A DNA stretch of 64,000 nt from Rhodohalobacter barkolensis (GTDB lineage: Bacteria; Bacteroidota; Rhodothermia; Balneolales; Balneolaceae). Below, one piece after another: positions 1-9,900 of this stretch. Both the position numbers and the translations under genes were made by a program. Position 1 is the stretch's first letter; every line of letters starts with the position of its first letter. The DNA lies in assembly GCF_002834295.1 (NCBI RefSeq), contig NZ_PISP01000003.1:496001-560000 (forward strand), given 5' to 3'. The notes beneath the pieces are model-generated. The model had not been told where the DNA came from. It saw only the letters and a list, made by a program, of their open reading frames with translations, and did no database searches.

Positions 1-101
1 TTATTATAGCCCACGGCGGAACGATGGACGTTAAAAATTTACCCGGTAAAGGCTCCACATTCACGATTTACGTAGAAAAACATGGACAAGATGGATTCTA
101 A
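1..101 (+). CDS. Histidine kinase, C-terminal end only (partial)
   Basis: The frame beginning at base 3 is open from the window edge to a TAA at 99-101 and reads IIAHGGTMDVKNLPGKGSTF followed by TIYVEKHGQDGF. The AHGG...GKGSTF pattern is the last part of a HATPase_c domain (the helix after the G2 box and the final strand), so this is the 3' end of a sensor histidine kinase whose body lies outside the window. It overlaps the next gene by 20 bp in another frame, so the two kinases are probably co-transcribed. Only about 32 residues are visible, so sensor type is unknown. Confidence 0.7.
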   Translation, partial: IIAHGGTMDVKNLPGKGSTFTIYVEKHGQDGF

Positions 102-3100
102 AAAGAAAAAAAGCCTGGAGGAATCCTACGAACGAATCATAAATGTGGGCTTCTGTATCGTACCATACGAGGATTTGTCGGATATCATCGACATCAATCC
201 GGTGGTTTTTGGTACCACAAAAGATGAAAAAATCTTTTCGATTGAAGAGGTCGACGCACTGTTCAAATCTCAGTTTGAGCAGATGGGAAATATGAAGCCC
301 GCGCTTGACCGCGAGAGGATTGCCACACGAATATCACCTGATGGCAACCATGGGTTTATCGTAGAAGAGATTACTCTTACTCTCTCTTCCCCCGAAGAGA
401 CAAATACGATCTTCATGCGGGCCAGCTGCGTGATGGAATACGTTGAAAATCGTTGGAAACTCACCCACTGGCACACCTCCACCCCTGTGGATACGGAGAA
501 TGACCACTGGCACATGGAGGAGTGGAAACGGGAAAAGGAGAAGCTTCAGAAGCTTGTTGATCAGCAAACAGCCGATCTGCACGGCAAAAACAGGGAATTG
601 GAAATTGAAGCCTCCATCGAAAGGGTGCGGTCGGTGGCCATGGGGATGACCAAACCGGACGATATGCTGAAGGTTTGCCGCGTCATTTCAGACCAGCTTC
701 AGCAATTCGGCGTGGAGCACATCCGGAATGTGCAGACGGTGATTGTCAACGAGGGAAAAGGCACCTACCACAACTATCAGTATTTCACGCCTTACGATAA
801 AGAGTCCTTTGAAATAACAGATTGTCACAAAAATCCGACTGTGCAGGCGATGATTGACCACATGCTGGAATCACCGGATGCTTTTTTCACCACAAATTTA
901 ATCGGAGAGGAGCTGGCAACTTTTCGGTCTTATCGCAAAAAGGAAAACCAGTTTCCCGATCCCCTGCTTGATGACACCAAATCTCTCAATGGATATTTTT
1001 TCTCGATTGGTCCCGGCGGACTGGGGATCACCTTATACCGACCGCTGAATGAAGACGGACTGGAAATTTTCAAGCGTTTTCACAACGTCTTTTCACTGGC
1101 CTACCGCAGATTCCGGGATATTGAAAAAGCCGAGGCCCAGGCGCGTGAAGCGCGGATCGAACTTTCCCTGGAGCGAATCCGCGCACAGGTTACCGCCATG
1201 CAAGAATCATCCGACCTGCTCGATATTGTAGTCACTATGCGATCGGAATTTGTAAACCTCGGATATGAGGCCCATTATTTCTGGCACATGCGATGGCTGC
1301 CTGAAAAATATGATAAGGCGATGACATCCGGCGACGGTAAGCGCATCGGCATGGTGATGACCCTCCCCCGCCATATTCACGGGGATATTCAACCCTTAGC
1401 CGAGTGGGAAAAGAGTAAGGAACCTACATATGTCTTAGCTATGGACGTGGACACGGCCGTGGATTACGTGGACAAAATGATCTCCCTCGGTGATTTTGAG
1501 CAGGTGGATCCACAGGCGCCTACCCTCGACGATATTCGGCACATCGGCGGACTCACATTCATCATGGCGCGAACCACCCACGGAGAGATCGGATACAGCC
1601 TGCCGGGTGTCGTGCCCGATCCTCCAAAAGATGCAGTCGATACCCTGGTACGATTCGCGGGCGTATTTGACCTGGCATACAAAAGGTTTGAAGATTTGAA
1701 AGCCGCCGAGCGTCAGCATCGCGAAGCTCAGATAGAGCTGGCACTGGAAAGAGTCAGAGCCCGCACCATGGCCATGCAAACATCTGATGAATTTGCCGAT
1801 GTTGCTGCTGTACTGTTTGATCAGGTTAGAACATTGGGTGGCAATCTCTGGGGGACCGGATTCGGGTTGTGTGAAGAGGATGCGGAAAATGACGAGTTCT
1901 GGTTCGCAAACGAAAATGGCGTCTTCCCGGCTGTTTCAATTCCCAATACCGAAGATCCTGCCCATAAACAGATGGTTGAGGGCTGGAAAAGCAATAAGGA
2001 ATTTCTGGCATTGGAAGGGAGCGGAGAAGACCTCAAAAACCACTACAATTATATGATGACCCTTCCTGAGGTCAGGCCGTTTTTCCAGAAAATCCTGGAT
2101 GAGGGTCTCACCTTTCCGGAATGGCAGCAGTGGAATGCGGCCTATTTTTCACACGGCTACCTGTTGATTATTACGCTCGAACCGTATTCGAATCAGGAGA
2201 TCCTCAAACGATTTGCCCGGGTCTTTGATCAGACCTACACCCGCTTCCTCGACCTCAAGAAAGCGGAAGCCCAGGCGCGGGAATCAGAGATTCAGCTGGC
2301 GCTGGAGCGGGTGAGAGCCAGAAGCATGGCCATGCATCAAAGTGATGAGCTGGCCGACCTTTCCCTGGAACTGGTTAAGCAGGTTCATGCACTGGGCATC
2401 GATACCTGGTTCTGTGCATTTAACATCTATGATGATCATCCGGAAGGATCGATTGAATGGGGCAGTAACGGCCATGGAACATTTCCCAGGTACAGAACGC
2501 CAAGAGAAGGAGTCTTTCTGGACTATTATGAAGCCGGTCAACGGGGAGAAACACTCCTGATCAATGAGATTGGAGAGGATGAGTGCCCCGCTCACTACGA
2601 CTTTTTATGCAGCCTGCCGGGCGTGGGTGAGCAGCTTCTTCAAATGAAAGATGCGGGTATTCCCTTTCCGGCGTACCAGATCGATCATGCCGCTTTCTTC
2701 AGGTATGGATATATCCTCTTCATCACCTTTGAACCGGTCCCTGAAGCCCATGATATCTTTAAACGCTTTGCCAAAGTGTTCCAGCAGACATATACCCGTT
2801 TTCTTGACCTTCAAAAATCGGAGGAACAGGCGCGTGAAGCCAAAATCGAAGCGGCATTGGAACGGGTTAGATCTCGATCGATGGGAATGCACAAAAGTGA
2901 TGAACTGATCGAGGTTGTTAGGGAAATCGGAAAGGGAATTCATGAACTGGGTATACAGCTCCACTACTCTCAAATTTATACTGACTATACACATGACCCG
3001 AAAACAGATGTAAATATCTGGTTGGATGTTGAGGGGCAAGATTACCTCGAAAAATTTCATCTTCCCTATATCGACCATACCATCACCTTAAATTTTTACA

Positions 3101-6072
3101 ACGCACTGAACGAAGGTCTGGATTATTTCAGTGATCGCTATTCAAAGGCGGAAAAAAACTCCTATTTCAAGCTGCTGTTCAAATATTCTGACCTCAAAAG
3201 AATACCCAAAAAAAGAAAAGAACTGGTTCTCAATGCTTCCGGATGGACACGATTTACAGTAATCCTAAATGAAGCCTCCTTAAATTTTGGCCGATACAGC
3301 CTGGATGAATTCACAGATGAAGAACACGAGATTTTCATACGATTTGCAAAGGTTTTTGGACAGGCCTACACTCGTTTTCTGGATCTCAAGAAAGCAGAAG
3401 AACAGGCTCGCGAAGCGGAGATCGAAGCGGCATTGGAACGGGTGCGATCCCGTTCACTCGCGATGCACAAACCCGATGAACTGCAGGACGTAGTGCGGGT
3501 GGTTGCTGAAGAATTAAAGAACACCGGCGTGATTCTTGATACTGGCGGGGCCGTGATCTGCACCTATTTCCAAGACTCCAGGGATGTGATACACTGGACT
3601 GCAACCGATGACCCGGCTCATCCTTCCGTACCCTACCTGTTACCGTATTTTGAAGATGAACTTTTCGATGAAGCATGGGAATCCAAAAGCCGGGGAGACG
3701 ACTATTTTGCGAAAGTATTTTCCTATGATGTAAAAAACGCATTCTTCAGTCATGCCTTTGAGCATTCCGATTACCGGCAGCTACCCGATGAGTACAAAAA
3801 GATCATTTTAGAGAGTAAAAGCCATGGCCTTGCATGGGCCTGGGCCGAAAACTCGGCCATAATGATCCCCTCTATTCAGGGAGATTTGCCTTCGGAAGAA
3901 GAAAAGAAAAACCTGATTCGTTTTGCAAAGGTGTTTGAGCAATCGTTTATTCGCTTTCTTGACCTCCAAAAAGCGGAAGCGCAGGCAAGGGAGGCCAAAA
4001 TCGAAGCCGCCCTGGAGAAGGTCAGATCACGCACTATGGGCATGCAGTCCAGCGATGAGCTGCCGGAAGTAGCCAACATGCTGTTTCTGGAGGTGCAAGC
4101 CCTCGGTATTCCTGCATGGAGCAGCGGCTTTAACATCCTTGCCGAAGATAAGAGATCAGCTGCCGCCTGGATGAGCAGTGAAGGTACTCTTCAGGATCCA
4201 TTTACCCTGCGCTTATACGGAGAAGCTTCCTTTGATGAAATGGGGGATTTTCTTCGTAGAAATGAGGCCTTTATGGTACAGGAACTCGGTGGTGAGGCAT
4301 TGAAGGAGCACTATAAATACATGAAGACCTTTCCGGATCTAAAACCAACATTCAAAAAACTTGAGGAGCAGGGCCTTTCCCTTCCCTCCTACCAGATTAA
4401 CCACCTGTGCAAATTCAACCATGGGTTTCTCCTGTTCATTACCTACGAGCCGGTTCCTGATGCTCATAATATTTTCAAAAGATTTACCAGGGTATTTGAC
4501 CAAACCTACACCCGTTTTCTGGATCTGAAAAAGGCGGAGGCGCAAGCCATTGAGGCCACCAAGCAGGCCTCCTTAGACCGGGTGCGTGGTGAAATAGCAA
4601 GTATGCGATCCGCTGAGGATCTTGAGATCATCACCCCATTAATCTGGAATGAGCTTAAAACTCTTGATATACCCTTCATCCGCTGCGGGGTCTTTATCAT
4701 CCATGAAGAGGAAGAAGAGATAGAAGTCTATCTATCCAAACCCGACGGCACCTCCCTGGCAGTCATGCACCTTTCGTTCGGCTCCAGTGATCTCGTCAAT
4801 CAAACGGTGGACGCCTGGCGAAATGGCAGCGTCTACACACAACACTGGACCCAGGAAGAATTCTTGGACTGGGGCGGGTCTATGATGGAGCAAGGACAAA
4901 TTCCGGACCTCGAAACATACCAGGGCGCCGAAGAAGCACCAGAATCCCTGCACCTGCACTTTATCCCCTTTAACCAGGGAATGCTCTATGTTGGATCCAC
5001 CGGTCCACTCAGTGAGGAGGAAATTGACCTCGCAGCTTCCCTCGCCAAAGCTTTCTCCATCGCCTACGCCCGGTACGAAGATTTTGTGAAATTGGAAAAA
5101 GCCAAGGCAGGCATTGAAGATGCTTTAGCCGAACTCAAAGCCACACAGTCGCAATTGGTACAGCAAGAGAAGCTCGCCTCCCTCGGACAACTCACAGCCG
5201 GCATTGCCCATGAGATTAAGAATCCACTGAATTTCGTGAATAACTTTTCGGAGCTGAGTGTGGAATTGGTGGAGGAGGCACGGGAGGAGGTGAGGAATAC
5301 TCCCCTCTTGAGAGGGGTCGGGGGTGTGTCTGAAAAGGCAGGGAACAGTGATCAACCTCAGGATTCCGATGTAGATCCAAGTTCAGCTAACACACCCCTC
5401 AATCCCCTCTCAAGAGGGGAAGCTGGATCGAGCGCCAATCCCTCCCTCCTGCTCGAAATCCTCGACGATATCGAGGCCAACCTCAAAACCATCCATAAAC
5501 ACGGCTCACGGGCAGACTCCATCGTGAAATCCATGCTACAGCACTCGCGCGGCGGCGATGGTAAAATGGAGCCGACACCGCTGAATCCGCTCATCAAAGA
5601 GTATGTAAACTTAGCCTTCCACGGCATGCGTGCAGCGAAAGAACCCATCAATGTAGATATCGACCTGCAGCTTGATGAGAGTGTTGGCGAGATACCGCTG
5701 GTGGCCGAAGACTTTTCGCGGGTGATTTTGAACCTGGTGAATAACGCGTTTGATGCGATGAAGGAGAAGGTGTCCAAAGACCTGATAGGTTTTGAAAACC
5801 TGTCAGGTCTCGAGCCCTATTCCCCAAAACTAACCGTTCGAACTAAGTCTGATGGCGGTAGGGTAACCATCGGAATCGAAGACAACGGTCCGGGCATCCC
5901 CGACGAAATGAAGGATAAAATCCTGCAACCGTTTTTTACGACAAAGAAAGGGACACAGGGTACCGGGCTGGGATTGAGCATTACCAATGATATTGTGAAG
6001 GCGCATGGGGGTCAGATTAATATCGAATCTGAATACGGCTCCACTTGTTTCAAAATTATACTATCGAAATAA
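82..6072 (+). CDS. Giant multi-sensor histidine kinase (NTF2/SnoaL-like N-terminus, eight tandem sensory modules)
   Basis: A 1,996-residue soluble sensor kinase with no membrane segment. Residues ~10-150 resemble a SnoaL/NTF2-like domain. Then come eight modules of ~185 residues, each opened by a charged linker of the form AREAxIExALERVRSRxMAM (about residues 173, 357, 550, 733, 921, 1111, 1305 and 1491) and closed by a helix like FKRFAKVFxQTYTRFLDL; they look like GAF-type sensors. A coiled coil leads into HisKA (GQLTAGIAHEIKNPLNFVNN, phospho-acceptor His1710) and HATPase_c (NLVNNAFDAM; DNGPGIP; GTGLGLSITNDIVKAHGG). No receiver is attached, so a separate response regulator is needed. Two palindromic repeats sit inside the kinase region in frame (residues ~1741-1780 and ~1900-1910). 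The start at 82 gives MDKMDSKKKK; ATG at 91 is an alternative. Ligands are unknown. Confidence 0.9.
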   Translation: MDKMDSKKKKSLEESYERIINVGFCIVPYEDLSDIIDINPVVFGTTKDEKIFSIEEVDALFKSQFEQMGNMKPALDRERIATRISPDGNHGFIVEEITLTLSSPEETNTIFMRASCVMEYVENRWKLTHWHTSTPVDTENDHWHMEEWKREKEKLQKLVDQQTADLHGKNRELEIEASIERVRSVAMGMTKPDDMLKVCRVISDQLQQFGVEHIRNVQTVIVNEGKGTYHNYQYFTPYDKESFEITDCHKNPTVQAMIDHMLESPDAFFTTNLIGEELATFRSYRKKENQFPDPLLDDTKSLNGYFFSIGPGGLGITLYRPLNEDGLEIFKRFHNVFSLAYRRFRDIEKAEAQAREARIELSLERIRAQVTAMQESSDLLDIVVTMRSEFVNLGYEAHYFWHMRWLPEKYDKAMTSGDGKRIGMVMTLPRHIHGDIQPLAEWEKSKEPTYVLAMDVDTAVDYVDKMISLGDFEQVDPQAPTLDDIRHIGGLTFIMARTTHGEIGYSLPGVVPDPPKDAVDTLVRFAGVFDLAYKRFEDLKAAERQHREAQIELALERVRARTMAMQTSDEFADVAAVLFDQVRTLGGNLWGTGFGLCEEDAENDEFWFANENGVFPAVSIPNTEDPAHKQMVEGWKSNKEFLALEGSGEDLKNHYNYMMTLPEVRPFFQKILDEGLTFPEWQQWNAAYFSHGYLLIITLEPYSNQEILKRFARVFDQTYTRFLDLKKAEAQARESEIQLALERVRARSMAMHQSDELADLSLELVKQVHALGIDTWFCAFNIYDDHPEGSIEWGSNGHGTFPRYRTPREGVFLDYYEAGQRGETLLINEIGEDECPAHYDFLCSLPGVGEQLLQMKDAGIPFPAYQIDHAAFFRYGYILFITFEPVPEAHDIFKRFAKVFQQTYTRFLDLQKSEEQAREAKIEAALERVRSRSMGMHKSDELIEVVREIGKGIHELGIQLHYSQIYTDYTHDPKTDVNIWLDVEGQDYLEKFHLPYIDHTITLNFYNALNEGLDYFSDRYSKAEKNSYFKLLFKYSDLKRIPKKRKELVLNASGWTRFTVILNEASLNFGRYSLDEFTDEEHEIFIRFAKVFGQAYTRFLDLKKAEEQAREAEIEAALERVRSRSLAMHKPDELQDVVRVVAEELKNTGVILDTGGAVICTYFQDSRDVIHWTATDDPAHPSVPYLLPYFEDELFDEAWESKSRGDDYFAKVFSYDVKNAFFSHAFEHSDYRQLPDEYKKIILESKSHGLAWAWAENSAIMIPSIQGDLPSEEEKKNLIRFAKVFEQSFIRFLDLQKAEAQAREAKIEAALEKVRSRTMGMQSSDELPEVANMLFLEVQALGIPAWSSGFNILAEDKRSAAAWMSSEGTLQDPFTLRLYGEASFDEMGDFLRRNEAFMVQELGGEALKEHYKYMKTFPDLKPTFKKLEEQGLSLPSYQINHLCKFNHGFLLFITYEPVPDAHNIFKRFTRVFDQTYTRFLDLKKAEAQAIEATKQASLDRVRGEIASMRSAEDLEIITPLIWNELKTLDIPFIRCGVFIIHEEEEEIEVYLSKPDGTSLAVMHLSFGSSDLVNQTVDAWRNGSVYTQHWTQEEFLDWGGSMMEQGQIPDLETYQGAEEAPESLHLHFIPFNQGMLYVGSTGPLSEEEIDLAASLAKAFSIAYARYEDFVKLEKAKAGIEDALAELKATQSQLVQQEKLASLGQLTAGIAHEIKNPLNFVNNFSELSVELVEEAREEVRNTPLLRGVGGVSEKAGNSDQPQDSDVDPSSANTPLNPLSRGEAGSSANPSLLLEILDDIEANLKTIHKHGSRADSIVKSMLQHSRGGDGKMEPTPLNPLIKEYVNLAFHGMRAAKEPINVDIDLQLDESVGEIPLVAEDFSRVILNLVNNAFDAMKEKVSKDLIGFENLSGLEPYSPKLTVRTKSDGGRVTIGIEDNGPGIPDEMKDKILQPFFTTKKGTQGTGLGLSITNDIVKAHGGQINIESEYGSTCFKIILSK
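5301..5420 (+). repeat. In-frame 120-bp element made of two inverted hairpin units
   Basis: The left unit (5301-5329) is a hairpin CCCCTCTTGAGAGGGG followed by TCGGGGGTGTGT. The right unit (5390-5420) is nearly its reverse complement: ACACACCCCTCAAT followed by CCCCTCTCAAGAGGGG. Together they form terminal inverted repeats around 60 bp of unique sequence. The length of 120 bp is a whole number of codons, so the kinase frame stays open and gains about 40 residues (PLLRGVGGV...NPLSRGEAG) between the HisKA helices. The same architecture is free-standing at 60188-60312. Confidence 0.85.
5778..5810. repeat. 33-bp palindrome inside the kinase ATPase domain
   Basis: AGACCTGATAGGTTTT and its near-perfect reverse complement AAAACCTGTCAGGTCT (one mismatch in 16) flank a central G. 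The element is 11 codons long and encodes part of DLIGFENLSGLE between the N box and the G1 box. The second multi-sensor kinase has a different-sequence palindrome of the same length and layout in the same place (27258-27290). Confidence 0.8.
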
Positions 6073-6183
6073 ATTTCAGCTTTTATCGTAATTAATCTCA
6101 TTTTTATATGTATAAAAAACGATCACTTGGTTTAAGAAACGCTTTACTTAGCACAGCTGTTACATTGCAAAAAATGGAGATCT

Positions 6184-6639
6184 ATGGATTGGCAAAAAGT
6201 TAAAGATTACGCACGTGAAGGTAATCCTGAACCACCCCGCAGAGTGGAAAAAACGAATAAAGAATGGAGAGAAGAACTCACTGAACAAGAGTACAGGGTT
6301 ACCCGGCAACACGGCACGGAACAACCGTTTTCAGGAGAATACTGCGAAGCACATGAACCGGGACTCTACGCCTGCGTTTGTTGTGGAACAGAACTTTTTG
6401 ATTCCACCGAGAAATTTGAATCCAGCTCCGGATGGCCCAGTTTTACGGAACCTGTGAAAGAAAATGCGGTGAGCTACAAAGAAGATCGATCACACGGAAT
6501 GCATCGGATCGAAATTCTTTGCAATGTATGTGATGCCCACCTCGGCCACGTTTTCCCGGACGGTCCTAAACCTACCGGCCTGCGTTATTGCGTGAATTCG
6601 GCATCTTTAAAACTGGTTAAATCTGCCAATGATGCTTAA
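6184..6639 (+). CDS. msrB: Peptide-methionine (R)-S-oxide reductase MsrB
   Basis: A 151-residue cytosolic enzyme that reduces methionine-R-sulfoxide in proteins with electrons from thioredoxin. The SelR domain covers ~residues 28-145: two zinc CxxC pairs (Cys64/Cys67 in CVCC and Cys113/Cys116 in CNVC), the SSGWPSF motif, and catalytic Cys136 in [11 protein letters not shown]. There is no signal peptide, so it acts in the cytoplasm. The start ATG at 6184 is preceded by a GGAGA ribosome site about 6 bases away. It stands alone between the giant kinase and the HTCS; a thioredoxin that could recycle it is encoded at about 40 kb. The family assignment is secure. Confidence 0.96.
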   Translation: MDWQKVKDYAREGNPEPPRRVEKTNKEWREELTEQEYRVTRQHGTEQPFSGEYCEAHEPGLYACVCCGTELFDSTEKFESSSGWPSFTEPVKENAVSYKEDRSHGMHRIEILCNVCDAHLGHVFPDGPKPTGLRYCVNSASLKLVKSANDA

Positions 6640-6960
6640 ATGCGTTGTTCATTTTGGATCAAAAAATGTTAATTAGCAAGAGTACCGGTTATCGAGCGAC
6701 ATTTCATTTCGATGTTTGCAATGACTCGGATCGGTAACAACACTCACACTATATCTAACCTCATTATTTTATAGATATAATTGCAAATGATTCAGTAATA
6801 TGTAATTCATTGGTTCGGATGGGATACATCCAGTGCAGTTCTTTTTACCGGAAGCATTCGATTGGCGTACCGGGATTTTTTATATAACAAAATGCAAGGA
6901 GGGTCGAATCCATTTAAGAACCAACTAGGATGAAGGCCCCGGCTCTTGCCATTTAATTGC
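6640..6960. other. Intergenic region upstream of the HTCS gene
   Basis: About 320 bp with no supported gene. It is AT-rich in the middle and holds an AAGGAGG sequence at about 6896-6902, which is ~60 bases from the likely ATG of the next gene and so probably does not serve it. No clear promoter or terminator was recognised. Confidence 0.4.
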
Positions 6961-9900
6961 ATGTTTAAACAAACAACTCTATCGTCACCTGCCAGGTGTT
7001 TTGGGATCCTGATGGTACTCCTGCCACTGTTTTTATTGGCTGCCTGTACCGAAACGTCCGGAGATCGGAACGCTTCACTCCCACCACCCCTTTATTCTCA
7101 ACCTAAAACGTTTGAATTAAATGCAGGTGTATCCATTCCTGCCACACCAAAAATCATCCACCCCGACAGCGTGGCCAAACCCCAATCTTTTACCGTTGAC
7201 CCCGCAGCATTAACTACAATAAATACCCCATCAAACCGACATCAAATACCCAAAGAACGTACCATCATACCCATTGATAAAAGCCAGCTCAAAACCATAA
7301 GAGTGGGCGAAGGCAATCCCGATTTTGTATTGGTGAATAGCATGGGTGACACGATACCCACAGGCACACCTATTCCAGCGAGGGGTATAGTGGTAAAAGC
7401 TATTCATTCTAAACCTACCCGAGCCCTGCCCCCATCTACTAAAGATGCCGCCATTGCCAATCTGCAATATTTAAATATGGAGCATGGTATGGCTTCATCC
7501 TTCGTAAGGGCTGTTTTAGAAGACAAAAGCGGAAATATTTGGATTGGGTCTCGGGGCGGTGTAAGTATATTTAATGGTGAAAGCTTAACCCACTACACTG
7601 AAAATGAAGGCTTATCCAATAATTTCATCAGGGCCATCCTGGAGGACAAAAATGGAAATATCTGGCTGGGCACGGAAGGCGGTGGGGTGAGCGTATTTGA
7701 CGGGGAAAGTTTTATCCATTACACCGAAAACGAAGGATTACCCAGTAATTTAGTCAGAGCCATCCTGGAGGACAATAGCGGAAATATCTGGCTGGGGACT
7801 CGAAGAGGTGTTAGCGTATTTGATGGAGAAAACTTTACCCATTACTCTGAAAAAGAAGGATTATCCTATGGTGATATCATGTCCATCGCTGAAGATCAGA
7901 GCGGGAATATCTGGTTTGGGACTTTTTACGGTGGGATAAACCTATTTGATGGAAAAAGCTTTACCCATTACAGCGAAAACGAAGGCTTATCCAATAGTAA
8001 TGTCGTGTCCATCTTGGAGGATCAAAGTGGAAATATCTGGCTGGGCACGGATGGTGGTGGGGTTAGTCTGTTTGATGGCGAAAGCTTTACACATTTTAGC
8101 GAAAAAGATGGGCTGTCCAGTAGGTTCATCTGGTCCATCCTGGAGGATCAAAACGGAAATATCTGGCTGGGAACCCGGGGTGCCGGGGTGAACGTATTTG
8201 ATGGAGAAAGCTTTACCCATTATGGCGAAAACGAAGGATTATCCAATAATACCGTTTGGTCCATCACAGAGGATCAGAGCGGAAATATCTGGTTGGGGAC
8301 GGAAGGCGGTGGGGTGAATGTATTTAATGGCAAAAACTTTTCCCATTACACCGAGAATGAGGGTGTATCCAGCAAGGTCGTCAGGGCTATTTTAGAGGAT
8401 CGAAACGGAAATATATGGGTGGGCACCGAAGGCGATGGGGTGAGTGTATTCAATGAAGAAAGTTCCACTCATTACACCGAAACCGATGGGTTATCCTATC
8501 ATACTGTCGTTTCCATTCTGGAGGATCGAAACGGAAATATCTGGCTGGGCACCGAAGGCGGAGGAGTGAGCGTATTTGATGGAGAAAGCTTTACCCATTA
8601 CAGCGAAAACGAAGGTGTATCCAATGGTTTCGTCAGGGCTATGTTGGAGGACAAAAACGGAAACATCTGGATGGGGTCTCGGGGAAGAATAAGCGTTTTT
8701 AATGGAGAAAACTTTACCCATTACATCTATAAAGAAGGTGTATCCAATAGCGTCGTCTGGTCCATTCTGGAGGATCGAAACGGAAATATCTGGCTGGGGA
8801 CAGAAGGCGGCGGGGTAAGCCTATTTAATGGTAAAAGCTTTACCTATTACACTAAAGCCCGGGGCTTATCCAATAATATTGTCAGGGCCATCACAGAGGA
8901 TAGAAAAGGAAACATTTGGCTGGGGACCTGGGGTGGAGGAGTGAGCATTTTTAATGGAGAAAGCTTTATCCATTTCACCGAAAACGAAGGCTTATCCAAT
9001 AATACCGTCTTCTCTATCATAGAGGATAAAAGCGCTCCTTTAAATGAAGTTATCGTCTATGTAGGAACAGAAAATGGGCTTTCAAAAATTTCTTTAAAAG
9101 AAGATGAAACTTCCGCTGATGAGGAATTTGCGTTTAGTATTCAAAACTTTGATAAACAAAATGGATTGAAAGGCTTGAGATTCACATCAGGCGCCACCAT
9201 TGACAGTAAAAACCGTGCCTGGTGGGGCACAGACAAAGGGTTGGTCATGCTGGATTTGAATACGCTTAAGCTTTCTAATGAAATACCCAGGCCCCGTTTA
9301 TCTCAATTAGAAATTAACGAGCAGTATATAGACTATCGCAATATCTTAGATAGCCCCGAAAGCCAAAGGGATCAAATCAAATTTGATGGTGTGCAAAAAT
9401 TTGAGAACTATCCTCTCGGTTTAGAGTTACCCTATGATAAAAATCACATCACCTTTTATTTTGCAGCCATAGACTGGGCAGCACCGCATAAAATCCGATA
9501 TAGTTATAGAATGGAGGGCTTACATACAAATTGGAGCCAACCCACCGCCGAGCCGATGGCCGATTACCGTAACCTGCCGTTTGGTGCCCACACCCTCCAA
9601 ATCCGGGCCATCGGTGAGAGTGGAATCTGGAGTGAGCCGTTTGAGTATACATTTACCGTTCTTCCACCATGGTGGCATACTTGGTGGGCGTATGGATTGT
9701 ATGGTTTCCTGTTTCTTTCAGCAATCTATTCACTGCGGCGATACGAGCTGAACCGGTTCAATCTGAAAAATCAGCTGCAGCTTGAAAGGGTTGAAACAGA
9801 CTCTCTCCGGAAGCTCGATCAGCTAAAATCTCATTTCTTTGCCAATATCTCTCATGAATTCAGAACGCCGCTGACCCTGATTATCGGTCAAATTGAAACA

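Noticed and set aside
6896-6902. AAGGAGG as the ribosome site of the HTCS gene
   Set aside because: It is about 60 bases from the ATG at 6961; a short frame from ATG 6930 (MKAPALAI) has no support either.
7495-9030. Regular ~126-bp repeats that could look like a CRISPR or tandem repeat locus
   Set aside because: They are in frame, encode Reg_prop propeller blades of one protein, and have no spacers or cas genes.
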